A DNA stretch of 64,000 bases, taken from assembly GCF_013283645.1 (NCBI RefSeq), contig NZ_JABEKV010000004.1:610889-674888 (forward strand), read 5' to 3'. Made by a program: the position numbers and the translations under genes. The stretch is from Sinorhizobium psoraleae. Lineage in GTDB: Bacteria; Pseudomonadota; Alphaproteobacteria; Rhizobiales; Rhizobiaceae. Positions 54,388 through 62,663 of this stretch are shown here, one piece after another. Under the pieces are notes generated by a model. It ran no database searches, was not told the origin of the DNA, and saw only the letters and a program-made list of their open reading frames with translations. Position 1 is the first letter of the stretch, and each line of letters starts with the position of its first letter.

Positions 54388-54605
54388 TGCAAGCCGGAAA
54401 ACCGCTGCGCACTTTTCCTCATCCCGCAGTTTTTCAGACGCGGGATGCGAGCCGGAAAACCGCTGCGCACTTTTCCTCATCCCGCAGTTTCTTGGACGCG
54501 GGATGCGAGCCGGAAAACCGCTTCGCGCTTTTCCTCATCCCGCAGTTTTGAGACGCGGGATGCGAGCCGGAAAACCGCTTCGCACTTTTCCTCATCCCGC
54601 TTGGG
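54388..54605. repeat. R2 repeat array, four copies
   Basis: Cores start at 54396, 54454, 54512 and 54569 (period 57-58). Arms are GCGGGATG and CATCCCGC, the same set as at 4.7 kb, 50 kb away, but the linker between units differs (AGTTT(C/T)TTGGAC). The array ends two bases before the stop of the next gene. Confidence 0.95.
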
Positions 54606-54607
54606 GA

Positions 54608-54787
54608 TCAGCCGCGTCTCTCGAGGAGCTTCTTCGCCGCATGGGCGGCGGCCTGCGCCTGGAGCGGGGAGGCAAATTGACCCTCGGCCGGATAGGTCAC
54701 GCCGCGATAGGTGAGCACGAAGGCCCAGCGGCCGTTTGCTCGCTTCTCGACCTTGATGGTGGCGTCGGGCGTGTTGTCGGCGTTCAA
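54608..54787 (-). CDS. small hypothetical protein (59 aa, TTG start)
   Basis: TTG 54787 follows GAGGAAACTGC. The peptide reads LNADNTPDATIKVEKRANGR, then WAFVLTYRGVTYPAEGQFAS, and ends with an Ala-rich helix (QAQAAAHAAKKLLERRG). It is well formed, with a beta-hairpin-like first half, and looks like a genuine rhizobial small protein. No family identified. R2 repeats lie directly after its stop. Confidence 0.6.
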   Translation of the reverse strand: MNADNTPDATIKVEKRANGRWAFVLTYRGVTYPAEGQFASPLQAQAAAHAAKKLLERRG

Positions 54788-54979
54788 AGCAGTTTCCTCG
54801 AAAATTCACGTCGCGTCGGGCAGGGCCCATTCGCGCGTAACTTGCCCATTCGCGGGCGAAAGGCAAGACGGGAAGGGGCGGCATGCCGCCTTCATCGATG
54901 CTCCAACAGTACGCTTACGCCGGGGCGCGGTTTTTCTTCGCCCGATTTTCCATTTCTTAAGAAGAACCCATCAAGTTAC

Positions 54980-55080
54980 TGCATGATTTCCGAGGTCGCG
55001 GACGATTTAAGGAATCGCACAGTAATTCAAAGCTTTACAGCGACCTCTGCGCCTCGGGAGAGACGCGCGGCGCTGTAAGG
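54980..55080 (+). repeat. R1 repeat, full, with diverged arms
   Basis: TGCATGATTTCC...GGAATCGCA outer hairpin, then GTAATTCAAAGCTTTACAGCGACC and CTCTGCGCCTCGGGAGAGACGCGCGGCGCTGTAAGG. It precedes a 39-aa ORF by about 20 bases. Confidence 0.8.
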
Positions 55081-55101
55081 CGACGTGAGTGTTCGGAGCA
55101 C

Positions 55102-55221
55102 ATGATGGGCTACGATTGGACCGGCGAGAAAACCCGGCGAATGAAAATGTTGCGCGCCTGCGCCTATGCGGTGCTCTGCGGCGCCGTTGCCGCCTTCATC
55201 GTCACGGCGGTTGTCCGATGA
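55102..55221 (+). CDS. small single-helix membrane protein (39 aa)
   Basis: ATG 55102 (or 55105) after CGGAGCAC. The product has a polar N-terminus (MMGYDWTGEKTRRMK) and one hydrophobic helix (ACAYAVLCGAVAAFIVTAVV). A strong terminator follows at 55265. Such short helices are common in this stretch of the window. Confidence 0.5.
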   Translation: MMGYDWTGEKTRRMKMLRACAYAVLCGAVAAFIVTAVVR

Positions 55222-55264
55222 CCAATGCGGTGCGGTGCGTCTTTCCGATGCAGCAGGCAATGAA

Positions 55265-55289
55265 AAACCCCGCCGAAGCGGGGTTTCGT
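55265..55289 (+). terminator. rho-independent terminator
   Basis: AAACCCCGC (55265-55273) pairs with GCGGGGTTT (55278-55286) with a CGAA loop, a textbook stem. It would end the plus-strand small-gene transcript and also faces the convergent RTX gene. Confidence 0.85.
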
Positions 55290-55322
55290 CTGGTTATTGC
55301 ATGTAGATGACGCAAGTCGGCT

Positions 55323-56636
55323 TCACAGGATGAAATAATCCTTCGTCAGCGTGACAGCGTCGTCGAGATGGATCTTGAGGTCGGCAACCTTGTCGCCGTT
55401 CACGTCGGCATAGATGTAGGTGTCGGATAGGTGTTTCTCGTAGCGAAGCTCCCCCGCGACACCCTTGAAGGCCGCCGTGCCGACGAAGCTGAACGTCTGG
55501 TTGCCCGTCAGTTTGGTGCTGGCGTCGATGGCCGAAAGATCGATCCTGTCCTGCTCGCTCGTGAGAAAGTCGTAGATCGAATCATAGGACGTTCCGGCGG
55601 ATTCGCTCGTGGCCTTGAAAACGAACCGGTCGGCGCCGGTGCCGCCGTAAAGCAGGTCGCGGCCGGCGCCGCCATAAAGCAGGTCGTTGCCGGCATAGCC
55701 CGCCAGCAGGTCGTTGCCGGTGCCGCCGGTCAGGCCGTTGGCGACGGCATTGCCGTAGAGCTTGTCCGCGTAGCTCGTGCCGATAAGGCTTTCCACCTCG
55801 GAATAGATGTCGCCCCTGGCGTCGTTGGTGTTTGCCGCAGCGCTCGTAAGATTGGCGACCACGCCGGCCGTCGCACCCGCATAGGAGACGGTGTCGGTGC
55901 CGCCGCGGCCATAGAGCCTGTCCGCACCGGCGCCGCCGATGAGCGTGTCGTTGCCGAGCCCGCCGTCGAGCGTGTTGGCGCCGACATTGCCGGTGAGCAC
56001 GTCGTTGTAGCTCGACCCGGTGAGGTTCTCGATCGAGGAGTAGGCGTCGCCCCTGGCGTCGTTGGTGTTTGCCGCAGCGGTGGTGAGATTGGCGACCACG
56101 CCGAGCGAAGCGCCGGCGTAGGAGGCGGTGTCCGTGCCGGTGCCGCCATAGAGTTTGTCTCCGCCGGTGCCGCCGATCAGCGTGTCGTTGCCGTCGTCGC
56201 CGACGAGCGTGTCATAACCGGCGTTGCCGTACAACGCGTCGCTTCCGGCGAAGCCCTGGAGGTAATCGGCTAAGCCTCCGCCTTTCAGCACGTCGTTGCC
56301 TGCGAGCGCCGCGCGTATCACGGCTATGTCGTCGCTGGTTGTGTCCGTTGAGTAGGCAGCGTCAACGATGCTTGCAACCGAGATGCTGGCGCCGTCCATG
56401 TACAGGACCGGGATACCGTTGTAGAAGACTCCGTAGCTCTTGACGGTTCCGCTAACCGGAACGCCATAGTAATAGACGAAGCCGCTGCCCCTGAACTCTT
56501 CCGCGCCATCGCTGCCATAATACGCGACGAAGACCGTGGAGCTGTAGCTGTATGCGTCTGCATACAGCACCCCTTCGAAGTCGATTCCGCGCATGTCCAG
56601 GCCGTAGCCACTATTCACCGTAATTGTGACACCCAT
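55323..56636 (-). CDS. RTX-type calcium-binding repeat protein
   Basis: 437 aa. Two long similar segments (about 158-215 and 240-300, YAGASLGVVANLTTAAANTNDARGD) alternate with GGxGxDxLxGG nonapeptides (GGLGNDTLIGGAGADRLYGRGGTDT, GGTGNDLLAGYAGNDLLYGG). The C-terminus is serralysin-C-like (DFLTSEQDRIDLSAIDASTKL, then an ALDLKIHLDDAVTLTKDYFIL-type end), which serves as a type I secretion signal. No catalytic domain is recognised, so it is likely an extracellular matrix, adhesin or surface protein. No T1SS genes are nearby. GAGGGGCG precedes the ATG. Confidence 0.9.
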   Translation of the reverse strand: MGVTITVNSGYGLDMRGIDFEGVLYADAYSYSSTVFVAYYGSDGAEEFRGSGFVYYYGVPVSGTVKSYGVFYNGIPVLYMDGASISVASIVDAAYSTDTTSDDIAVIRAALAGNDVLKGGGLADYLQGFAGSDALYGNAGYDTLVGDDGNDTLIGGTGGDKLYGGTGTDTASYAGASLGVVANLTTAAANTNDARGDAYSSIENLTGSSYNDVLTGNVGANTLDGGLGNDTLIGGAGADRLYGRGGTDTVSYAGATAGVVANLTSAAANTNDARGDIYSEVESLIGTSYADKLYGNAVANGLTGGTGNDLLAGYAGNDLLYGGAGRDLLYGGTGADRFVFKATSESAGTSYDSIYDFLTSEQDRIDLSAIDASTKLTGNQTFSFVGTAAFKGVAGELRYEKHLSDTYIYADVNGDKVADLKIHLDDAVTLTKDYFIL

Positions 56637-56998
56637 TTATCGCCCCTCAAAGAACCCAATAAACCAGAGGGTTATGGGGTTTTCTCGCCCGGGGCAACCT
56701 TAAATTTAATAGATGATTAACTACACCAGCGGTGCGGCTGGCGGTCTCGGTATTCCGAATAAAGTCGAGCGGAAACGCGATGCCCGGAGTTTGGGACGTC
56801 CGCTTACCGGCAATCAGATCTCCGTCGTAGCGGGTGCATTCAGGTACTTTCTGGAACTTTTTCCTAGCACTGCCAGTTAACTCACTCCACGTCGTCATCA
56901 GACGCGGAAGGGATGCTGTAACGCTTTGAATTGCTGCATGCTTTTATCCTTAACCGGGAAAACATGCAGTAGTTCGTCGAAAGAATGCGAGCGTTGGC
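56637..56998. repeat. gap with an R1 repeat
   Basis: R1 at about 56900-56972 (reversed: GATGCTGTAACGCTTTGAATTGCTGCATGC, then TTTTATCCTTAACCGGGAAAACATGCA). An ORF at 56647-56898 (83 aa) shows no family traits and may be non-coding. Confidence 0.7.
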
Positions 56999-57259
56999 AT
57001 GGATTTGCAGAAGGCAGGGATGGCCAGGCTGCTCTTGGCAGCCCCTGAATTGCGAGACAGTCCTTGGATGATGCAGGATCTCGTATTCCTGCATCTGTGC
57101 GAGGTGTACGAGCATGCGTGCCTGCGGCGCGATGCCATGCGATGCTCTCCCGAGAAAGACGATGAGACCCTGCTCCGGTTCGAGGAGGAGTGCAGAGCCC
57201 TGCAGGCTGCGGCAGTCGCTTACATCCGCGAGCAGCGGAAATTTTCCGGCATTGTCTGA
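56999..57259 (+). CDS. hypothetical protein (86 aa)
   Basis: MDLQKAGMARLLLAAPELRDSPWMMQDLVFLHLCEVYEHACLRRDAM... is helical with a Cys/Asp/Glu-rich middle (DDETLLRFEEECRALQAAAVAYIREQRK). The sequence has good coding periodicity and a plausible ATG, but no known family. It precedes a minus-strand small membrane protein. Confidence 0.6.
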   Translation: MDLQKAGMARLLLAAPELRDSPWMMQDLVFLHLCEVYEHACLRRDAMRCSPEKDDETLLRFEEECRALQAAAVAYIREQRKFSGIV

Positions 57260-57272
57260 ACGGCGACGTCGA

Positions 57273-57371
57273 TCAGGGGAGCAGCGTTGCGATCATTAAC
57301 GCCGCGACGAGAGCGAATGCGGCAACCACTGCGATCCACTCGATCATCCTGGCACGCCGGACAGGAATCAT
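57273..57371 (-). CDS. small single-helix membrane protein (32 aa)
   Basis: ATG 57371 is preceded by GGAGG at 7-base spacing, the best ribosome site in this stretch. The product is MIPVRRARMIEWIAVVAAFA then LVAALMIATLLP: a basic N-terminus and one long hydrophobic helix. Likely a real small membrane protein; function unknown. Confidence 0.6.
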   Translation of the reverse strand: MIPVRRARMIEWIAVVAAFALVAALMIATLLP

Positions 57372-57596
57372 TGCCAGTCCTCCGTACTTTTGGGCGCATG
57401 CACTGTTGCAGGCTGCAAGGAAACGTTCGGCGAGCAAAAATGTTCATGTCACCGCTGCTCGACACGGCAACACGGCGATGAAATCTTCCACGCTCGGCTG
57501 CGACAGACGACGCCACAACACGATCGGCCGGAAGCGCCAGCGTGCTTTCCGGCCGATTGCTATGCGGATTCAATTCAAGGACTGGCTGCGCGGCGG

Positions 57597-57791
57597 CTAT
57601 TCCACCGAGCGCGCGGGGCCGAAGCGTTCCATGACGAACGAGGCCTGGACGGCGGGGCCCTGGACGCGGTCTGTCTTTTCGAGTTTTACCGTCGGCATCC
57701 CGGTCGGCGGCGTGCGCTGCCAGGAGGTGGCGAGAAACAGGCCGGCGCCGGCAACAAATCCTAAAGCAACATAGATCCAGTGATTACGCAT
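57597..57791 (-). CDS. small membrane-anchored protein (64 aa)
   Basis: MRNHWIYVALGFVAGAGLFLATSW is a signal anchor; the remainder (QRTPPTGMPTVKLEKTDRVQ...) is a short periplasmic tail ending GPARSVE. AAGGAG precedes the ATG (57791). No family. Confidence 0.65.
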   Translation of the reverse strand: MRNHWIYVALGFVAGAGLFLATSWQRTPPTGMPTVKLEKTDRVQGPAVQASFVMERFGPARSVE

Positions 57792-58721
57792 GACTGAAAC
57801 TCCTTCTGTCGGAAGGCAAATGCGTGGAGGGCTTGTCTGGTTCCCCCGGTATCGGTCCGGGAGCCATGGGGTTATCAAAGACTAAAATATATGCGCCGCA
57901 CCGTCATTTCTTGGCATTACAAGTATAAATATCTATCGGCTTGCCGGTTTTTCTAGCCTCGCTCACGCGTTTTTTACCGGCAGGTCAGGCAATGGCTTCC
58001 CTGGGCACGCGCATCGGCTCGCCATCGGCCTCAAAGGCGCGATCGCTCTTCCGTCGCTCTGCTTGCGGAGATTTCCACCAGTATAATCATGCCCAAGCCC
58101 CTTGAGCATCGACCCGTTTTCGATTGAAGCAGAGGGCTTTGTCTTATGCAAGAAAATTATAATATACGTTCGTACAACAACGGCTTGAGCCGGATTTGCG
58201 TGCTCGCGGCGTGAGGCAATCCCACGGCGACCAAGGCCAGGGGAGGTGCGGGCTGCGGGGTCTGGGCGGGCAAGGCGTGAGCGGCGGCGGGCAAAATTGC
58301 TGTCGCTAAATGGGCGATCGGAAGCTTTGTCCTTTGCCGGCTCTTGCAAGGGCGAGGTGAATCGGATTATTCCGTAAATCAAGGATAGGAATTTTGTCCT
58401 GACACGGCGGCTGCTTCGGCAGCCGTTTCGATTCCGGCGGCTGATTGCCGGATGAGCTTATCAAACCATCGTCAAACAACGGATTACGGCAGCCGCCGCG
58501 CGTCTCACGCTGCGGCGCGGCGCCGTATGCGGCCGGTGATGCGCCTGAACGGAACAGCGACCTTGAGGCGTCCGAAAGGATGCGCGGCGCTGCGGCCCTG
58601 GCGGCATCACCGGCCGCCCCGCAGCCGCCCGGCCGATCGCAAGGCGCAAGACGCTTGAACGACGTTGACACAGAGGCGCGACGCGACGGCCGGGCGGGCT
58701 GCGGAGAACGAGGAGAAGATA
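57792..58721. other. gene-poor interval with AT-rich patch
   Basis: About 930 bases with no convincing gene. 57890-57960 and 58140-58170 are unusually AT-rich (TATAAATATCTATC and AAAATTATAATATACG), possible promoter or binding patches. A hairpin GGCTGCTTCGGCAGCC lies at about 58407-58432. An R1 inner half (GCGACCTTGAGGCGTCC...GGATGCGCGGCGCTGC) is at 58550-58600. Confidence 0.5.
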
Positions 58722-59246
58722 ATGACCGACTGGAAACGTTCGTTGGGGCAGGGTTCCCCGGCTGACAAGGTTGAACGGCGGACGCTGGCCGCGTCCAATG
58801 CCAGCTACATCAGTCCGGAAGATGCGAGAGCCTACGCGGAGAGTTTGCTTCAAGGTGCCCTTTACGGCCGGAAGGCCTACTCTCCGGAGGGGCTTAGGAA
58901 GCCTCTTGGAAGGCTTTCGAAGGAGCCATGGAGCGATGAAGCATTTACGCCCGGCCCCCGAGTGGGACTGAGTGGTCTGCAGAGAAATCTGGAGGACGCA
59001 AAAACGGAGCTGAAGCGCCTGCTGCCGAAGGTTTCGAACCATGACGGCGTATCCGCCTTGAATGGCATTATTTCGTCGATACAGGCGACGCAGGACAGGC
59101 TGGACGACGATGAGCGGAAGAGAGTCTACGAGGAACCGTATAAAAGCGAGCCTCAACTGAGAGGTGAAGAAGGGTCGCCTTGGGACAATCCAAACCGGAT
59201 GCGCCCTATCTCTTTGCGAGAGGCACTTTCCAAATGGGTCGAATGA
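58722..59246 (+). CDS. hypothetical protein (174 aa)
   Basis: MTDWKRSLGQGSPADKVERR... is mostly helical and charged, with a Gly/Pro-rich central loop (GRKAYSPEGLRKPLGRL) and a second helical block (GLQRNLEDAKTELKRLLPKVSNHDGVSALNGIISSIQATQDRL). GAGGAGAAG precedes the ATG. The last codons and the stop are taken from the first unit of a 3-copy tandem repeat. No domain recognised. Confidence 0.65.
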   Translation: MTDWKRSLGQGSPADKVERRTLAASNASYISPEDARAYAESLLQGALYGRKAYSPEGLRKPLGRLSKEPWSDEAFTPGPRVGLSGLQRNLEDAKTELKRLLPKVSNHDGVSALNGIISSIQATQDRLDDDERKRVYEEPYKSEPQLRGEEGSPWDNPNRMRPISLREALSKWVE

Positions 59247-59293
59247 TCCGGCCAAATGGGTCGAATGATCCGGCCAAATAGGTCGATGATCCG
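59229..59293. repeat. tandem repeat, about 23 bp x 3
   Basis: CCAAATGGGTCGAATGATCCGG occurs at 59229 and 59252 and, with small changes (AATAGGTCGATGATCC), at 59274. It covers the 3' end of the preceding gene (the TGA lies inside GAATGATC) and abuts the stop of the next minus-strand gene. Confidence 0.9.
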
Positions 59294-59294
59294 G

Positions 59295-59711
59295 CTACCG
59301 CAAATCCTCGAGTGCGATGAAGAGCGTGCCGAATTCCACGCGACCCTTGTCCGCGAGCGCATCGGGGAGCCGAAAATAGAGCTTCTCGGCGTGTGGCGAT
59401 CCTCCGCCGACGAAAACCTCTTCGGACCTGTTGGCGAAGACGCAGCAGGTGGCGGGGTCGTCGGGCGTTGCGCCCACGCTCAAGCGGTAGCTCTCGCCCG
59501 ACAGAAAGAACCGAATGCGGATATCGTGCTCGCCGACTTTGAGCGTGCAAAGGTCGCCGGTGCCGCACCAGCCGGTCGCGTGTACGAAACTCTTGTCGTA
59601 TTTCTGAATCCACGCCTTGACGAGGTAGCGCGGGTCGCCGGTCTGACCCTCTGCCAAGGCCGGGGAGCCGCATAGGGTGGCCAAAGTGGCCGTGGCAAGA
59701 ACCTTCAGCAT
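59295..59711 (-). CDS. secreted hypothetical protein (138 aa)
   Basis: The signal peptide MLKVLATATLATLCGSPALA leads into a mature beta-rich domain with five Cys (GWCGTGDLCTLKV, ATCCVF). The WIQKYDKSFVHATGWCGTG, YFRLPDALADKG and FGTLFIALED segments suggest a small beta barrel. The start at 59711 has GGAG upstream (an alternative ATG at 59729 extends the signal). Probably periplasmic; no known family. Confidence 0.65.
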   Translation of the reverse strand: MLKVLATATLATLCGSPALAEGQTGDPRYLVKAWIQKYDKSFVHATGWCGTGDLCTLKVGEHDIRIRFFLSGESYRLSVGATPDDPATCCVFANRSEEVFVGGGSPHAEKLYFRLPDALADKGRVEFGTLFIALEDLR

Positions 59712-59887
59712 GTTGCTGCTCCGTGACATTGCTGCGTGCCGAGTCCGTATCCAGGGGGTTGCGGGTGGTCGCGAGCTAATCTGAGTCGCGATTCTGGCGC
59801 AATTGTGGGTAGCGAAGCGCGAACTGTTGCACGTTCGTTCGCGGGAACTCCCGGCGGATAGAGACGGATGCAAAAGAGGCGGTGCAG

Positions 59888-60310
59888 ATGATCGACGACG
59901 ATTTCTCGAGCATGCCTTCGGGCGAAGCAATCAACGACGTTGTCGACGAGACTAATGTCGGTCCTACGTGTGCCGCGAAGGGCTCGCGGACCCGGCTCGG
60001 CGGAGCCTTCCTCGAGGCGGTGCAAGCGGATTTCGAGGCGCATGGGGTCGACGTGATCGCGCGGCTGCGCGAGGAGAAGCCGGAATCCTATCTGAAGCTC
60101 CTGGCCTCGATCCTGCCCAAGGATCTGTCGGCAAATGCCAACGCGCTGGACGAGCTTACGGATGAAGAGCTTGTGCGGCGCATCCGGATGCTCGATCAGA
60201 CGATCCGGCCGCTGATCGAAGCGCCGGCGAAGGCCAGCGCGGCGCGAAAACCCGCGCGGACGCGGCGCCCCGCGGGGCGGTGCCCCGGATCGGAGCGGGC
60301 CCGGGGCTGA
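59888..60310 (+). CDS. phage terminase small-subunit-like protein
   Basis: 140 aa. A conserved rhizobial prophage gene: RLGGAFLEAVQADFEAHGVDVIARLREEKPESYLKLLASILPKDL is the central motif, followed by LDELTDEELVRRIRMLD. In other prophages this type of gene precedes the terminase large subunit, as here after a 2.4-kb interval. It would bind the packaging start of the phage DNA. The tail is Ala/Arg-rich and basic. An earlier GTG at 59882 is possible. Confidence 0.7.
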   Translation: MIDDDFSSMPSGEAINDVVDETNVGPTCAAKGSRTRLGGAFLEAVQADFEAHGVDVIARLREEKPESYLKLLASILPKDLSANANALDELTDEELVRRIRMLDQTIRPLIEAPAKASAARKPARTRRPAGRCPGSERARG

Positions 60311-60456
60311 ATCCTGCGGCAATTTCAAAGTGCTGCAGGGAGTCTTTAATGTCAGGCGGACGTGTGGCGCTGCGGGTGGATCTGCGCAGATTGCTTCAGG
60401 ATTTCAGCCTTAACACGCAGGTAGGATGAGGTGGAGGCCACCTCATCCCGATTGCA

Positions 60457-60861
60457 TCAGCGCACCGGCGAGACACCGGCCGGAACCTTGGCCTCGCTGC
60501 TCGAGAAGATGATGACCGCAAACATCAGGACGCCGGCGAAGGCGATGAGCGAGGAAATGGCGACGACAGGCTCCATCGCGGCGTTTCCGGAAAGCATCAG
60601 GTAAAGCGACGGGATCAGCACGGCGACGCCGAAGGTGTAGACGACATACTGGATCATCGCCAGGCGCTTCTCGGCCTTTCGCGGATTGAGCGCGTGGTAG
60701 ACGCCGAAGAGCGCCATGGTGACCCAGCCGAGCAGGTTGGCGTGGGCGTGGGCGCCGGTTGGCGCGTGATTACCCGAAATCGACATGTGAAGGCCGATCG
60801 AGATGCCGGCGATCAGGAAAATGATGGCGGTTTTGAAAAAAAGATTTGCGATACGTGGCAT
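60457..60861 (-). CDS. small heme-copper-oxidase-like membrane protein
   Basis: 134 aa with four membrane helices. The GNHAPTGAHAHANLLGWVTMALFGVYHAL block resembles a His-rich helix pair of cytochrome oxidase subunit I (CcoN-like). It is too short for a complete subunit I, so it is a stand-alone protein in that superfamily, as known in alphaproteobacteria. A dyad lies upstream. Possibly linked to respiration; uncertain. Confidence 0.7.
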   Translation of the reverse strand: MPRIANLFFKTAIIFLIAGISIGLHMSISGNHAPTGAHAHANLLGWVTMALFGVYHALNPRKAEKRLAMIQYVVYTFGVAVLIPSLYLMLSGNAAMEPVVAISSLIAFAGVLMFAVIIFSSSEAKVPAGVSPVR

Positions 60862-60898
60862 TGGTTCTCCCCCTCTTTTTGCCGAAGGAATTTTAGCA

Positions 60899-60920
60899 CG
60901 TTCTCAAGGGTCTGAGAACG
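60899..60920. promoter_or_regulatory. perfect dyad upstream of the oxidase-like gene
   Basis: CGTTCTCA-6-TGAGAACG (60899-60906 and 60913-60920), about 40 bases before the ATG. It could be an operator. The remainder of the 60862-61177 gap shows an R1-like hairpin at 61125-61165 (TGCAGGAATTCGT...GAATCATGCAG). Confidence 0.5.
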
Positions 60921-61177
60921 AACCGATAAAAGGATCTTTGGCGCGCCGGCGCTGTTACCGATGTTACATCCGAAATAGCGCCGCGCGGCGAGCGGGCGAG
61001 TGGGATTTACCTGACCGCCGGGCGTGCGGTTCGCCGGAACTTATTGCTCCGGTAGGCATTCGTTAGGAATGACAACCATCCGCTGCGGCAGCGCGTCCGC
61101 GCCAATAATTGCCGCGGCACGTTGCATTGCTGCAGGAATTCGTCCGCGGGTCGAATCATGCAGCGGAGGACCGCGAC

Positions 61178-61333
61178 ATGCTTGGAACCGTACTTCTTGT
61201 TATTCTGATCCTGCTTTTGATCGGCGCCATCCCCACATGGCCGTATTCGAGCGGCTGGGGCTATGGCCCCTCCGGTATTCTCGGCATTCTGGTGATCGTG
61301 CTGATCGTCCTCCTGTTGATGGGCAGGATCTGA
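61178..61333 (+). CDS. DUF3309 family small membrane protein
   Basis: 51 aa: MLGTVLLVILILLLIGAIPTWPYSSGWGYGPSGILGILVIVLIVLLLMGRI. Two hydrophobic helices connected by a WPYSSGWGYGPSG loop, a hallmark of DUF3309. CGGAGGA stands before the ATG 61178. Common in rhizobia, function unknown. Confidence 0.85.
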   Translation: MLGTVLLVILILLLIGAIPTWPYSSGWGYGPSGILGILVIVLIVLLLMGRI

Positions 61334-61369
61334 GCGGGGGAGGACAGGCCAAGGCGCGAGACGCGCCGG

Positions 61370-61711
61370 CTACCAGGTTGCGCCGTCGATCAGCCGGTGG
61401 GGGATTTCCTCCCAGACCGAACGGTCGAACATCCGCATGTTGACGCCCATGCGGGTGCCGTCGCGCCCGCGCGGCGACCAATGGGTCGTGCAGCCGCAGC
61501 GACCGCAATGGTGCATGGTCAGGCTCGCGTCGCCCTGGACGTAGCCGACGAGCGTTTTGTGCTCGTCGCTGACCGTGACGTCGTTCACAGGATAATAGCC
61601 CCAAAGCGCGCCGAGCCGGCTGCAGAGCGAGCAGTTGCAATCGCCGAGCGTCTCGGGGCGGCTGGGAACGGTGATGCGCACCGACCTGCAATGGCAATGA
61701 CCTTCGATCAT
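61370..61711 (-). CDS. GFA (glutathione-dependent formaldehyde-activating-like) zinc protein
   Basis: 113 aa. Zinc motifs: GHCHCRSV (CxC), DCNCSLCSRLG (CxCxxC) and HHCGRCGCTTHW (CxxCxC), in the order of the GFA/CENP-V fold. It probably binds zinc and a small thiol adduct, though most members lack a known activity. The ATG has a GAGG-like site upstream. Runs convergently with the DUF3309 gene. Confidence 0.88.
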   Translation of the reverse strand: MIEGHCHCRSVRITVPSRPETLGDCNCSLCSRLGALWGYYPVNDVTVSDEHKTLVGYVQGDASLTMHHCGRCGCTTHWSPRGRDGTRMGVNMRMFDRSVWEEIPHRLIDGATW

Positions 61712-61985
61712 GGGAATGCCTCCTTCCGTGACCCGGCTCGTCCAAGCATTGGCCAGTGCCAGTGGAAGCGCAAGGGGCTTCGAAGATTTGGCGAAGCGAG
61801 ACCGGGCATGGAACCGAGGCTGGGGCCCGGACGTTTTCAGGGCAAGTACGAAGGCCCAGCGCGGCCACGGCGCCCGCGTGTCCTAGCAGGCGCGCAAAGG
61901 TTGCTGGAACATGTAGATTGCTGCATGCAGCAGGCCGCGCCAGAGCCCCGTCCAGCCGGGCCTTCCCGGACGGGGTCCGTTCACA

Positions 61986-62132
61986 TCATCGCGGGATCGA
62001 CGAGGTGATTTCGCCTGACACGGCGGGGACAGCGCCTGTGCGGTATTGGGACAGCGCGAAATGGAGAACACCGGCGACAACCAGCGAGAAGGTGAGAGCG
62101 GCTAACGAAGCGCCAAGACCTGTTTTTACCAT
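61986..62132 (-). CDS. small single-helix membrane protein (48 aa)
   Basis: ATG 62132 follows GAAGGGGG. Product MVKTGLGASLAALTFSLVVA then GVLHFALSQYRTGAVPAVSG...SSIPR: a hydrophobic anchor and a short polar tail. The frame is well formed and consistent with the many small membrane genes around it. No family. Confidence 0.55.
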   Translation of the reverse strand: MVKTGLGASLAALTFSLVVAGVLHFALSQYRTGAVPAVSGEITSSIPR

Positions 62133-62364
62133 GCCATACCCCCTTCAAGGGCCACGTTTTCGGCCCGTTGTCTTCAGATCGTGACATGGAGTTATTCTTG
62201 TGGCGCCGGTCGCTCTGTTCCCCGAGTAACGCGAAACATGGTTAACGGGCGGTTTAAGACCAATTCGGCCGGCGCGTGAAATGCGCTGCGCGCGCGGCGC
62301 GTGAGCGCAGCGCCGTTTGTTGCGGCGTCCTTTGCGCGTCGAGCGCGCGGCACACGCGGGTGGC

Positions 62365-62610
62365 TTATTTTGTGGTGACGCCGTGGTCGGGAGCGCCTGC
62401 GCTCGACCAGCAGGAGCAGGGTTCGCCGGCCGGACCGGTGCCATAGTAGCACTGCGTCTGGCGGGTCGTGCATTGCCGCGGGGAATTATCCACGACGGCG
62501 GCGGCCACCTTGGGGCGGCGCGTGGGCGCGGGGGCGTCGGCGATCTCGGTGCACGAGGACGCCAGCGCCGAGAGGCAGAGCGTAATCAATAAGGTACGGC
62601 TGATTCTCAT
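62365..62610 (-). CDS. small lipoprotein-like exported protein
   Basis: 81 aa. MRISRTLLITLCLSALASSC ends in a lipobox-like Cys (LASSC, a weak match), followed by a Pro/Arg spacer and a Cys-rich tail (QCTTRQTQCYYGTGPAGEPCSCW). It is either a lipoprotein or secreted. The start at 62610 is used; longer starts only add Pro/Arg text. Located divergent to the terminase gene. Confidence 0.65.
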   Translation of the reverse strand: MRISRTLLITLCLSALASSCTEIADAPAPTRRPKVAAAVVDNSPRQCTTRQTQCYYGTGPAGEPCSCWSSAGAPDHGVTTK

Positions 62611-62663
62611 TCCGATGGAATTTCCACGCCTGATCGCCAAAGGCAAGAGCCAATAATGGAACA

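Noticed and set aside
56647..56898. 83-aa minus-strand ORF
   Set aside because: Weak composition, no ribosome site and no conserved features.
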